Source: Alviniconcha marisindica
Lineage: Eukaryota; Mollusca; Gastropoda; Provannidae
Length of the DNA stretch: 64,000 nt
Direction of reading: 5' to 3'
Assembly: GCA_018857735.1 (NCBI GenBank)
Contig: JABMCL010002057.1
Coordinates: 133,501 to 197,500 of the forward strand
Shown here: in pieces, positions 49,301 to 57,900 of the stretch
Layout of the letters: each line of letters starts with the position of its first letter
Numbering within the stretch: the first letter of the stretch is position 1
Made by a program: the position numbers and the translations under genes
Notes under the pieces: generated by a model
What the model saw: only the letters and a program-made list of their open reading frames with translations
Database searches by the model: none
What the model was told of the DNA's origin: nothing

Positions 49301-52300
49301 TCTCCCAGAGACCCAGATTGAGCTCACCGGCAGGCGCTGCAGCCAGACCACCGGCAACCGCGACTGCAACGGCGGCAGGGTCGGGTTCTGGTGCTGGTGG
49401 GGCTGTGCCAGGAACGTCGTCAGTTTCCGGGTCTGTGACTGTTGCAGCAAGTAGTGTTGGCTCAGCGGTGCTTTCCGCGCCTAGCCCCGCTGTTGCAGCA
49501 AAAAAGCCATTTGTGGTTAACCCGTGGTCTGTGTCGGAAAACTCAGCATCACCAAGCTCTCTCCCAGCCACCGGGTCAGCATTTTCACCCCCCAAATCAG
49601 CCCCCCAGGCCCAGACAACCCCCGCCTTGGTGTCCCCTATTGTGGCAGTCACCAAGTCCCCAGGTTCTCCAGAAACAATGCCAAAGACGGTTTCACAGAC
49701 AGCTCCAGTTTCCATGTCTCCAACTGCTACAGCTCCAGTTTCACGCACCGCCCCAGCATCTGCGTCTGAGGAGATGCCCATTCCGAAGTCCACAGCTGTG
49801 GCTGTTTCTGTTTCCCAATCCATGCCAGCCTCTGTCTCTCCCATCACCCCTGTTCCATTATCCCAGACGTCACCTGCTGCTGACCCTTCCGCCGCCAAAC
49901 CCAACTCTATTTCACAACCTGCCCCTGTGCCCATGAAAGGAACAGCTCCAGCTGCGAGGGGGAGTGGAGATGATGTCCACGAAGAGAGACTGTCACAAAG
50001 TGCCCAGAGAGCTCTGACCAATCAAAGCCACAAACAGTTTGCAGGCTACACCAGCAAGTGTGAGCCGTTGGCAACCAGTGATAGGAAGGATGACGGCGCA
50101 GACGCTAGCTCTGCGCTCACTGTGATAGGGTCGTCTGCGGGGCTGAATGGCACGCACGGCGACCTCCCGGGACAGGACAGGGTCTCGAAGCCTGTCAAGC
50201 GCAGGCTCTCCTCTCAAGATGACTGTGATGCCTCTCCTCCGGCTAAAGCTCTCCGTCCGTCGCACGGCACCCTGCCAGATAGCTTTAGAGGTGGTGCCAC
50301 AAAAAGCGCCAAGCTGAACGAACAAAACAGCGCAGCTGTGGTCTCTGACCAAAAGGCTGTGCCCAGGGTCAATCTGACGGGGTTGTCCTCCCAGCTGGCA
50401 AGTGCCATGGCAAAAAGACGTGAACAGTCTTCGCCAGGGTCCAGCAAACTGTCCCCGTCGAGGCACGCCACAACAAAAAGTCCAGGCCCAGAAGGAAAAA
50501 GTGCTTCAGAGTCGACGCCGGAGCGGGACCCTCCCCTGCCCCGCCTCGACCAGGAAAACCTGGCCGCAGATGCTTCCCACACGGAAAATCCCGTGGAACT
50601 GGACAGGGAAACCAACCAGCAGAGGGAGGAATCGGAAATGGAAGTGGAGGATTGTTCCGGCGGGCCCCCTTTGCTGGAGCCGGCCATCAATTCTTTGTCA
50701 TCGCAGTCTGGAAGAGGTGGCTTGTTCGAGTCCTTGGGCAGCGGTTCTTTGCTGTCCAGCGATGCGGACAGTTCCAGAGGTGTGGAGGCGACACCGTCGA
50801 GGCTGGTGGTGGGCTCCCCCGGGTCCCGGAGCAGCAAGTCGCCTCTGAAGCACGCAGACAGCAACATCTTCCAGCGCATGCTAGACTTCAGCAGCGGGGA
50901 GTTGCCGGGAAAGGTAAGGCGGAACTGCAGCTTGATTGGAATTGTGTGAATGCATGTTCTTTCTTTTCTGTTTTTTAAAGATTGGTTGTTGTTTTTTCTT
51001 TATTTTGCCATTTTAGAAGCTAGTTTTATGTTGAACTTTAATTCAGTATGTAAGACCAGTGGATACGGGATTCTGAAACTAACATAGTGACAACCTACGT
51101 ATCAGAATGTCTGTATATTACAAAAAAATCCTCCTAACATTTGAATTAAAATAATGACATACAATTACAAATCCCTTCTTCTTTTTGGGGGGGGGGGGGG
51201 GGGGGGTTTTTTACAAAGGTTTGATCATGTATTAATTATTACAGCAAGTTTATAAATTTTCTGATCAACTTGGACATAATTGCAAGTGCAGAGAAACAGC
51301 TGTACAGGCAGACCAGGTGACAAACACTGAAACAGCTGCCCCAAACAGGTTCAAAATGTGTTTAGCATACAGTCGCTGGTTAGTTTACAATTCAGTAAAC
51401 TCACTTTTTAGGATTAGGATTCAAAACATTCACAGGTTAGTTTAGAATACATTCACAGGTTAATTTTAGATTAGTAATAGTATCACAGTATTGGCTATCA
51501 ATATCACAATCTTTGAAACTGGCATTAGTAGCAAATCATAGTGTACCATGTGTCATGCAACTTGAAAAAGAGCACAAGTTCTGTACCGCCCTGGCCAAAG
51601 TTTGGATAGGGCATTGCGGAGCTTGATGACAAAGCAACAAGCACTGCAACAGACACTTGGGATAACTAACAACTAACATTATACTGTACAGGTCATCCTC
51701 AGGAAAGTTGGGGACATTTTCTACCATCAGTGCAGCTGCAAGCTGCAAGGCAGATACACTGCTGAACACTCACTCAGTCACTGATTCAGATCAGTGCAGC
51801 AAAGAAAGAAGTAGAAGAAAAGTTTAGGAAACTCCAGAGAGAGGGACTGTGTACTGGGCAACAATAAAAAATTAACTGGGTCAGTTTTTTGGGGGGGAGG
51901 GGGGTGGGGTGGGGATGGGGAAGATAGATTTAGATGACTAGACTGGTGTGTGCTGTGTACACTTATTGGGGACTGTGAGGGGTGGGTAGGAGGGGTAGAT
52001 CTAGACACTAGTGAGTAGTGTATGCTGTGTACGTTTTTGGGAGGACTGGGAGGGGTGAATATGTTTTATTCTCCTTCATCAGCTATTAAGACTTCACGTT
52101 TGTTTCTTTTCACTTGCAGTGATATTGATATGATAATATGCTGTACAGTTGATTGGGTTGTTTTTAAAAAGAAGTAAAACGTTTTTTGTTAGTTTGTTTG
52201 CTTAAATGAGCATACTGGTTTGTGATAGTTAACAGGGTATGACAATAACTTTTTTCCCCACTTGCCCTGTACGGCAAGTAGATGAATTTTCTACTTGCCC

Positions 52301-53949
52301 GAGTGGCAAAACTAGTTGCCCATGCCAGATTCTTAAAAGCAGCCAATTTGAATAAAATATGTGATATGTTTGTCAAATGGATTTTGAAGGGTAGAAAGTG
52401 TGATAAAAGTTCTAAGTAGACTGATACACACACACGCAAACCATCTTCCCCACAAAGTTACATAAGTTTGTAACATTGTTAATCGCCTGGTCCATGCTTG
52501 AAAGAGATAAAATTCTGTAAAGTACTCAAGCTTATAATAATAAAAAATTACGGTGGTACCTGTCTCAGTACTAATGGTATCAGCAATGAATCATTGCAAT
52601 ACATAATGTGACTGAGCATAACTCTGCCTCATTTTGTCATGTGTCATGACTTCTGTGAAAGCCAACAGGCTGTTACTGTTCATTTCATTCTAACACTGTA
52701 ACAGTTCTAATTTCAGAATTTTAATTATTGTTAATATTAATGACCCAAACTGCCATGCATGCCCCAAGCCATGACCCAACATAGCCCGGGCAGCTTGGAT
52801 CAGTGGTTGTCTTTTTTAACACAAGGAACTGTGCCAAACCTGCACCAGATACATTCTGTGTTAATAAAGGATTAAGATTTATGCTAGTTTATTCCTGCCT
52901 TCATTATCTGTTATTTAAGAATGAGAAAGTTTTTTGTTCTGTTTTTTAAGGTCCAGTGTTTCCCCTATCTCCACAATAAAACAAGATCGCGAGTCGGGAG
53001 TAGTGTCCCTTTGCTGAACGGAAATTCCCGATCAGAACATGATTATGAATTTCAACAATTTAGCGGCCACAATTAGGTCTTTTAAAATGCTCATTGATTA
53101 CACTTTGGATCTGACACCCCCCTTCTCCCCTTGCCCCCTATCCCTCCCCCAAGGGAAAGAGAAGACGAAGTATTTGCTTTAAAATTCCCACTAGTACTGG
53201 CATCGTTGTGGCCCATGTCGTCATTGCAAACACCCCAAGCAAATTCTTTCATCTGCACTTGGGAACAAACTTCTTTTCTTTTGACTGGGATCTGTTAGCT
53301 TTTTGCCTTTTAGCTGTTCAGACTTATTTTTGTTTTCATCCCCCCCCCCCGTTTTTTTCTTTCTTTCTCTCCCCCCGATGCTCCTTTTAAAAAGCTCACA
53401 CCAAAGCTAACTGAGTGCGAGCCATGCTTCGCCACGAGTAAAGAGAGCTAGCTTCTGATTGGCTTAACTGCACTGGCAAGCCAATCACATACTACGACAC
53501 TGAAGTCAGTCGGTTTGATGATGTAAAAGGAAACTGATGTGATTGTGGAACCGCAAAACAAAAACTGTCACAGTGACTCGAAATCTAGTGATTGAATTGA
53601 AATATGATACTGTCAATAAAAAAAACTAAAAAAAACTGACAGCGACTTGCCCGGTCAGGCAGGCCACTGAGATCTTCACCTGCCCGACCGAGTAAGTTAC
53701 TTGCTCCGGGCAGTCGGGCAGTCCTTATTGTCATACCCTGGTTAACAGTAGGAGCATTGTTAATGTTATGGCAGATGTTTGTGAGTTTGCAATTTGAGGG
53801 AATTTGTCTTTAAGGCTTTATTCTAAGTTTAATGGGGTAGAGTGTTAAAGTGTTGGGGACACCAAATTAATGAATTTATTTAATACTGAGAAAACTTGTA
53901 TTTTGTGTGTGCTCAGCAGTCGTCATCGTCTGAAGACCAAACCCTCTGA
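32017..53949 (+). CDS. CECR2: CECR2 homologue, bromodomain subunit of ISWI remodeller (gene span)
   Basis: Coding exons: 32017-32023, 32162-32250, 35121-35224, 35911-36094, 36800-36945, 38112-39887, 41242-42061, 42656-42745, 43369-43507, 44437-44536, 44851-44906, 45518-45609, 46560-46686, 47795-47991, 48493-50913 and, less certainly, 53917-53949. Phases all agree (2126 residues). The N-terminus ([20 protein letters not shown]) and [34 protein letters not shown] blocks are close to vertebrate CECR2. Then come an acidic, Lys-rich region (about 180-985), a block ending [13 protein letters not shown], a charged helix, a bromodomain (about 1155-1265; WPF motif, acetyl-lysine Asn at about 1239 in EEYNGED) and a long Ser/Pro/Ala-rich tail. 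CECR2 pairs with SMARCA1/SMARCA5 ISWI ATPases in the nucleus. Human CECR2 is about 1480 residues, so this acidic middle is greatly expanded. Confidence 0.93.
32162..32250 (+). CDS. CECR2: CECR2 coding exon 2
   Basis: Encodes [20 protein letters not shown] and [10 protein letters not shown], nearly identical to the vertebrate CECR2 N-terminus (DDT/WHIM-related region). Acceptor TTTGCAG, donor GAG|GTAATA. Confidence 0.95.
33945..34655 (-). mobile_element. piggyBac-like element remnant (internally deleted)
   Basis: The 711-bp element lies between TTAA copies at 33941-33944 and 34656-34659. The ends match inversely: ACTCGTTCAAG on the left and ACTCTTTCAAG on the right. A perfect 22-bp palindrome lies near the right end at 34621-34642. 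It carries a transposase N-terminus on the minus strand but no catalytic domain. Located in CECR2 intron 2, opposite in orientation to the gene. Confidence 0.65.
34180..34398 (-). pseudogene. piggyBac-type transposase N-terminal fragment
   Basis: 72 codons from [20 protein letters not shown] to a TAA. RYSARE..E.VL followed by an acidic Asp/Glu/Ser stretch ([16 protein letters not shown]) is the usual N-terminus of piggyBac-family transposases. The DDD catalytic domain and C-terminal zinc finger are absent, so it cannot be active alone. Confidence 0.6.
35121..35224 (+). CDS. CECR2: CECR2 coding exon 3
   Basis: Encodes [20 protein letters not shown] and [14 protein letters not shown], matching the LI.LLxGCY.RxDI block of CECR2. 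Acceptor ACTGTCAG, donor TTGG|GTGAGA, phase 0 in and phase 2 out. Confidence 0.92.
35298..35340 (+). repeat. (CA)n microsatellite
   Basis: About 16 CA units between CG-bearing edges, in CECR2 intron 3. Confidence 0.9.
35911..36094 (+). CDS. CECR2: CECR2 coding exon 4
   Basis: Encodes a YDVYLRDIF...WR-type helix, then [20 protein letters not shown] and [16 protein letters not shown] is a CECR2 signature. Acceptor CTCTGCAG, donor TTGAAG|GTGTGT. Confidence 0.95.
36800..36945 (+). CDS. CECR2: CECR2 coding exon 5
   Basis: Encodes [20 protein letters not shown] and [16 protein letters not shown], the WHIM1-like core shared with vertebrate CECR2 and related ISWI partners. Acceptor GTTCAG, donor AAAGG|GTAGGG (phase 2). 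Confidence 0.95.
37085..37220 (+). mobile_element. Dispersed repeat, copy 1, with 14-bp direct flanks
   Basis: Flanked by GGTAAAGGTTGTGG at 37071-37084 and 37221-37234. The body (GGAAGAGTTTA, ACTCGCATG, GTGAGAGTTAC, GCTAATTAACTC) recurs at about 43674-43813. Non-coding; in CECR2 intron 5. Confidence 0.6.
37570..38105 (+). repeat. 71-bp tandem array before CECR2 exon 6
   Basis: Seven to eight units (GCTTAGCAGCCGTGACTTGC, AAGGTGAACTGTCATCGAAA...) with AAGGTGAAC at 37590, 37661, 37732 and so on. The last partial unit runs into the exon 6 acceptor. Confidence 0.95.
38112..39887 (+). CDS. CECR2: CECR2 coding exon 6 (acidic expansion)
   Basis: 1776 nt, phase 2 in and out, residues about 177-769. 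Mostly Glu/Asp/Lys/Ser. The motif RSARLR[AV] occurs three times (38212, 38399 and 38704 approximately), and basic AT-hook-like patches occur at [10 protein letters not shown] and [10 protein letters not shown]. The end is a 46-residue coding minisatellite. Acceptor TGTTCCAG directly follows a 71-bp tandem array. Confidence 0.88.
40202..40338 (+). repeat. (CA)n and (TC)n microsatellites
   Basis: CA at 40202-40244 and TC at 40271-40338, in CECR2 intron 6. Confidence 0.95.
40526..40655 (+). repeat. Dispersed repeat of unknown class, copy 2
   Basis: Same family as 19128-19262, same orientation, in CECR2 intron 6. Confidence 0.5.
41242..42061 (+). CDS. CECR2: CECR2 coding exon 7
   Basis: Continues the acidic region, then ends in a conserved block: [20 protein letters not shown] and [17 protein letters not shown], equivalent to the W.LLC.TEEEW... 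LL.EDFLPEI segment of human CECR2 (WHIM2-like). Acceptor GTTTTAG, donor GAGAAG|GTGGGT, phase 2 in and phase 0 out. Confidence 0.9.
42656..42745 (+). CDS. CECR2: CECR2 coding exon 8
   Basis: Thirty codons, highly charged ([20 protein letters not shown], then [10 protein letters not shown]). PRRLSTRL resembles the basic RSARLR repeats of exon 6. Acceptor TTTCACAG, donor GATAAG|GTAAAC, phase 0. Confidence 0.88.
43369..43507 (+). CDS. CECR2: CECR2 coding exon 9 (charged helix)
   Basis: Encodes a single long Glu/Arg/Lys helix ([20 protein letters not shown]...), like the KKEQEQMLKEERKRELEE region of vertebrate CECR2. Acceptor CTTGCAG, donor GAAG|GTGAGG, phase 0 in and phase 1 out. Confidence 0.88.
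43674..43813 (+). mobile_element. Dispersed repeat, copy 2
   Basis: Relative of 37085-37220 in the same orientation (GGAGGAGTTTA, ACTCGCATG, GTGAGAGTTAC, GCTAATTAACTC). No clean target duplication. In CECR2 intron 9. Confidence 0.55.
44437..44536 (+). CDS. CECR2: CECR2 coding exon 10
   Basis: Encodes [20 protein letters not shown] and [13 protein letters not shown], matching the REERA.LLAQGKELPPEL block of human CECR2. Acceptor TTTTCAG, donor GATGG|GTATGT. Confidence 0.93.
44851..44906 (+). CDS. CECR2: CECR2 coding exon 11
   Basis: Small exon, [18 protein letters not shown], leading into bromodomain helix Z. Acceptor GTTGCAG, donor AAAG|GTCAGT, phase 2 in and phase 1 out. Confidence 0.86.
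45160..45517 (+). repeat. Degenerate ~24-bp repeat before CECR2 exon 12
   Basis: Units of GACTTTGTAACTGTGTATTT then TCAT recur with variation up to the exon 12 acceptor. Confidence 0.85.
45518..45609 (+). CDS. CECR2: CECR2 coding exon 12 (bromodomain, ZA loop)
   Basis: Encodes [20 protein letters not shown] and [11 protein letters not shown]. The WPF shelf and Y-x-D-I-I-K are bromodomain hallmarks. The acceptor TATTTTCAG lies in the last degenerate unit of a roughly 24-bp repeat array. Confidence 0.94.
45642..45820 (+). mobile_element. SINE-like retroposon, copy 2
   Basis: Same family as 11070-11245 (shared words GGTGGCCGTCCTGGGCT, TTGAACC.TGCTT.GGCATT, GAGGACATTAAGC), in the opposite orientation. 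Ends in (ATC)n. Probable target duplication ACATCATTT at 45633-45641 and 45821-45829. Lies in CECR2 intron 12. Confidence 0.7.
46560..46686 (+). CDS. CECR2: CECR2 coding exon 13 (bromodomain core)
   Basis: Encodes [20 protein letters not shown] and [20 protein letters not shown]. The Asn in EEYNG is the acetyl-lysine-contacting residue and is present. Acceptor TTTGCTAG, donor AGCG|GTAGGT. Confidence 0.95.
46895..47405 (+). repeat. Three consecutive tandem duplications in CECR2 intron 13
   Basis: A roughly 51-bp duplication (AGAGCAAA.T.AATAAA), a roughly 100-bp duplication (CACCTTCAAATAAAT.GTTTC) and a roughly 101-bp duplication (TGGCTGGAAAC..., GGACATTCCAGCAG) follow one another. Confidence 0.8.
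47795..47991 (+). CDS. CECR2: CECR2 coding exon 14 (bromodomain helix C and after)
   Basis: Encodes [20 protein letters not shown], closing the bromodomain, then a basic stretch ([14 protein letters not shown]). Acceptor CCGCCAG, donor TCTGAT|GTAAGT, phase 1 in and phase 0 out. Confidence 0.92.
48493..50913 (+). CDS. CECR2: CECR2 coding exon 15 (long low-complexity tail)
   Basis: 2421 nt (807 codons, phase 0 in and out). Pro/Ser/Ala/Thr-rich, with degenerate APVS/TAPAS repeats around 49600-49930 and GC-rich codons. One ordered-looking block is [20 protein letters not shown] near 49186. The last residues are [15 protein letters not shown] before donor AAAG|GTAAGG. If the donor is not used, the frame stops at 50947-50949 after 11 more residues. 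Confidence 0.9.
52233..53740. mobile_element. 1.5-kb DNA transposon with perfect 16-bp terminal inverted repeats
   Basis: The ends are CAGGGTATGACAATAA at 52233-52248 and its exact complement at 53725-53740. Subterminal regions on both sides repeat CTTGCCCG/CGGGCAAG-type words. The flanks share GTTAA, but an 8-bp target duplication is not clean. CAGGG ends suggest a hAT-like element, though with TTAA flanks a Kolobok-like origin is possible. No transposase domain is seen. Lies in the last CECR2 intron. Confidence 0.65.
53917..53949 (+). CDS. CECR2: CECR2 proposed terminal coding exon 16
   Basis: A T/G-rich tract ends in CAGCAG, and the phase-0 reading is [10 protein letters not shown] followed by TGA. 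The acceptor is NAGNAG, so the Gln may be optional. Support is only splice-site quality, phase and the plausible acidic-serine ending; there is no homology. The alternatives are readthrough at 50949 or a later last exon. Confidence 0.45.
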   Translation, partial: QSSSSEDQTL

Positions 53950-56150
53950 CCAGACATGGCATGATGCTGACAGTTGGCACAGGGAAGCTGTACTAGTTAC
54001 CACACTCCTGCCATGTGGGGTGACACCACAGGGAAGCAGTACTAGTTACCACACTCCTGCCATGTGGGGTGACACCACAGGGAAGCTGTACTAGTTACCA
54101 CACTCCTGCCATGTGGGGTGACACCCCAGGGAAGCAGTACTAGTTACCACACTCCTGCCATGTAGGGTGACACCACAGGGAAGCTGTACTAGTTACCACA
54201 CTCCTGCCATGTGGGGTGACACCACAGGGAAGCTGTACTAGTTACCACACTCCTGGCATGTGGGGTGACACCACAGGGAAACTACTGGTTACCACACTCC
54301 TGCCATGTGCCATATGGGGTGACACCACAGAGATCCAAGGAAGCTGTACTAGTTACCACACTCCTGCCATGTGGGGTGACACCACAGGGAAGCTGTATTA
54401 GTTACCACACTCCTGCCATGTGGAGTGACGCTGCAAAGACACAGGGGATCTGTGCTGGTTACCAAGCTCCTGCCATGTGGGGTGACACAACAGAGACACA
54501 GGGAAGCTGTACTATGCTCCTGCCATGTGCCATATGGGGTGACACCACAGACACAGGGATGCTGTACTGGTTACCAATCTCCTGCCATGTGGGGTGACAC
54601 AACAGAGACACAGGGAAGCTGTACTAGCTACCAAGTTCCTGCCATGTGCCATATGGGGTGACACCACAGAGACACAGGGATGCTGTACTAGTGGTTAGCT
54701 GTACACATTCCTGCCATGTGGGGTGACACCAGAGAGACAGGGAAGCTGTACTAGTTACCACACTTCTGCCATTTGTAGTGATGCCATAGAGACACATCAA
54801 AGCTGCATGAAGCCGCACCACAGAAAAACACATGAGACTGATGCCGTTGGCTATTAATTTTGTGACTGGGGTTTAAGAGCCATGTGGAGCAGCACCGCAT
54901 GGCTGCAGGGAAGTGGCACCACAGACAACTGCTGCCAGTGACACTGACAGTGAGTGGCAGAGATGTTCCAAAACTGCACAGTGTTGATACCGCAGAGGGG
55001 TTGGAAAGCTGCACATAATGTGCCATCAGACGAACAAACAAACAAACTGCATGAGAATGAGAGCGCCAGCAGACGCAGTGTGTGACAAGAGGTGTTCAGG
55101 AACTACAAATACACAGAGCAATGCTGGTTCTCCAAGGAGGTGCAGAAGTGGTTCCGTAGGAACTGCGCAGAATGTAACTCTTGAAACTGCGTGCGACACT
55201 GGCGCTGAGCAGCTAAACAGGATGAAGTGGCACTGAAGTGCCGGAAGATTGCCCGAGTGAAACAGTGATACTGACAGTGATGCTTGTATACCACAGTTGT
55301 GCAGGGGGACCCTGTGGACAGATAGTGTACATACGGTGCCTACTTTTTACATGATGGTGATGTTCAGCAGGGGACATGACTCGTTCTGTGGCAAGAACCA
55401 CTGGGTCTGCGGAGAGCGAGGCTTGAACTGTGCTTCTTCCCTGCTTTGTCAGACTGTATTTTGGTTAAACCGTGGCGCTGGTAGACTAGACAGGAGAGCG
55501 ACAACAGCAAAGTTCAGTGTGGACTTGCTGCGACTGTGAATGTTGTAATTTTGTGGACGGACATGGCCAGCATGCTTTGTACCTGGTGTCCCTTGGTTGA
55601 GAGTTGCCAGTCACACACAACACTCAGTACTGAATGCAGCGTGCTCAAACAATGGGTATTTATAGTATGGTAGCATTGTGACGGTGTTCAAAACAAAGAC
55701 GAAGTCCATTCCATTACAGAGTGGGGGATGGGCGCATGCTCAGGCATTTATAATGATCATGGTCAAATCTGTGAGGGAGGCTGTTGCTTTGTCGTAATAT
55801 TCGAACAGGCTGGTTAATTCTGGAATGAACTGAAACTTGCTGTTGCAGGCTTGCAATTCTAAGTAAATGAATTTTCAGATGTGGAGAGGGATTTTTTTAA
55901 TTTTTTATACAGATGCAAAAATTCCACATTCCTGTGGCAGGAACTGAGGAAGACATTGTGAAACTGGAGTGTGTGGAACCAACGCTGTTCTGGTGTTGTT
56001 TCACTTTCAAGTTTCAGGCAACCTGTTGAACTAATACAGTAACAGTACTGAACGTATTCATTATGTTTCACATTAATTTCTTTGAAGCTGGATGTCTTGG
56101 ATCAACCATGCAATACTAGCACTGTAATAAAATTTGAATTTGAATACTTG
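53950..56150 (+). other. CECR2: Possible CECR2 3' UTR
   Basis: If exon 16 is real, the 3' UTR begins here and contains a 49-bp minisatellite. The first clear poly(A) signal is AATAAA at 56126-56131. Others occur near 60361 and 62381, so the end is not fixed. Confidence 0.35.
54000..54780 (+). repeat. 49-bp minisatellite
   Basis: About 15 units containing TTACCACACTCCTGCCATGT and GGGGTGACACCACAGGGAAG. Would lie in the CECR2 3' UTR if exon 16 is right. Confidence 0.94.
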
Positions 56151-57524
56151 AACCTCCGATCAAATGTAACATTGTGATCATACTTTGCAGAACAAAGGTT
56201 GCTGTGCTGTACTCCTATACTTAGTCATGCTCATAGAGAAAAATATTGGTGAGTGAAGCCTGGTTTTCACGAAGCATTGGTCTGCCCAACCATCTGTTAG
56301 GAAAATATTGTTTCAATACATCATGATTTCCCACCCCCACCACACCCTATTTTATTTTTTATAGTGAAACAGTAACATAACAGGTTGAAAGTGATACCTG
56401 TACTTCTGGCTGAATAATATGGGTATACATTTGCACTGGATGGAAGTGCTGGTTAGTTCCTTGCACAAAAGAAATGCAGCATTATATATATTTATATATG
56501 AAAAAATAATTATCATAATTCACACAGGATCAGTATGAATTCATAATGATTGTATGTGTATTGAACCATTTGTATTATTTATTGTGCCACTTAGTTAGAG
56601 CATGATTTCCAGAGTGTAGTGGATGATTTTGTTTTACAAACACAGTGCATGAAAAATGAAGCCTCCCATCCTTCCTTTCTCTCCGAATCCATCTGTCAGT
56701 AGTATCAGTAAAATGAGTGAGCATAGACAAAGTCATCCAAGCCTGGTCATAATGATTCCATGAACTGAAATCAGAATCTATGGTGCTAACTTAGTCCTTG
56801 GAGAAAGACCAAAAAGGGTCCCAAATATGCCATGGCAGCAGAAACCTGCTGTGCTGGCATCAATCATGCCGATGTTGATACATGCGTAACTAGTGTGTTG
56901 TCTCTGTTTTTCTGTAGACTATTCTTGCATTAATATTGTGTAACTGGACCTGTGTGTGTGTGTGTGCGTGCGTGTGTGTACCAGCATTGTGCTGGTGGTT
57001 TAAACATGACGCAGCTAGACACCTGTCACACAATGGTCGATGCTGCATTTTGCTCAGCTGATGGATTAAAAAAATAAATCAATCAACATTCATCTTTTTA
57101 TCCATGTGGAAAACTACAAGTCTGTATAATTGTAATTGGAATCCAACCTAGCTTGGTCTGCATATCACAGCTGATTGTTAGGGTGGTGGTGTTTGACTTT
57201 GAAATATAACTTTTTTCTCATAAATTTTTGTTTACCATTAGATCTTGTTTAAAGAGTCAACTTGTGAACAGTCAGTCCCCATTGGGCGCATGCACAAACA
57301 GGTTGCTCCAGATTTGGAGAGGGGCAGGGCAAGTTTACGCTTCTGATAGAGGCAGTTACATACAAATGAGAATATAAAACATTTAGAGCTGATGCTACCA
57401 ACTTGAAATATGTTCAGCCTGAAAAATGTCCCCAAAGCAGGATTTATCGGATTCATGAAGAAGCATAATAGTGAATACTTTATAGTTAAATATACTTTAA
57501 ATGTTGGTGGCAATATCTCGCTCT

Positions 57525-57900
57525 TAGCTAGGTTTCAAAATCTCGCTTTCTTTGCCAGGTTTAAAGTTTCAAAATCTTGCTCTTTGCTCTTTGCAAGGTT
57601 TCAAATCTCACTCTGTGCAAGATTTCAAAATCTCCCCCATTGCCAGGTTTCAGAATCTCGCTCTTTGCCAGGTTTCCACATCTCACTCTTTGCCAGGTTT
57701 CAGTTCAAAATCTCACTCTTTGCCAGGTTTCAGTTCAAAATCGCGCGCTTTGCCAGGTTTCAAAATCTCACTCTCTTTGCTGGGTTTCAAAATCTTGCTC
57801 TCTTTGCCAGGTTTCAAAATCTCACTCTTTTACCAGGTTTCAAGATCTTGCTCTTCACCAGGTTTCAAGATCTTGCTCTTTTCCAGGTTTCAGGCACTTT
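57525..57900 (+). repeat. ~26-bp minisatellite
   Basis: TTTGCCAGGTTTCAAAATCT and variants repeat about 14 times. Confidence 0.92.

Noticed and set aside
51536..51769. Minus-strand frame with protein-like stretch [18 protein letters not shown]
   Set aside because: No splice sites, homology or partner exons; lies in an AT-rich CECR2 intron.
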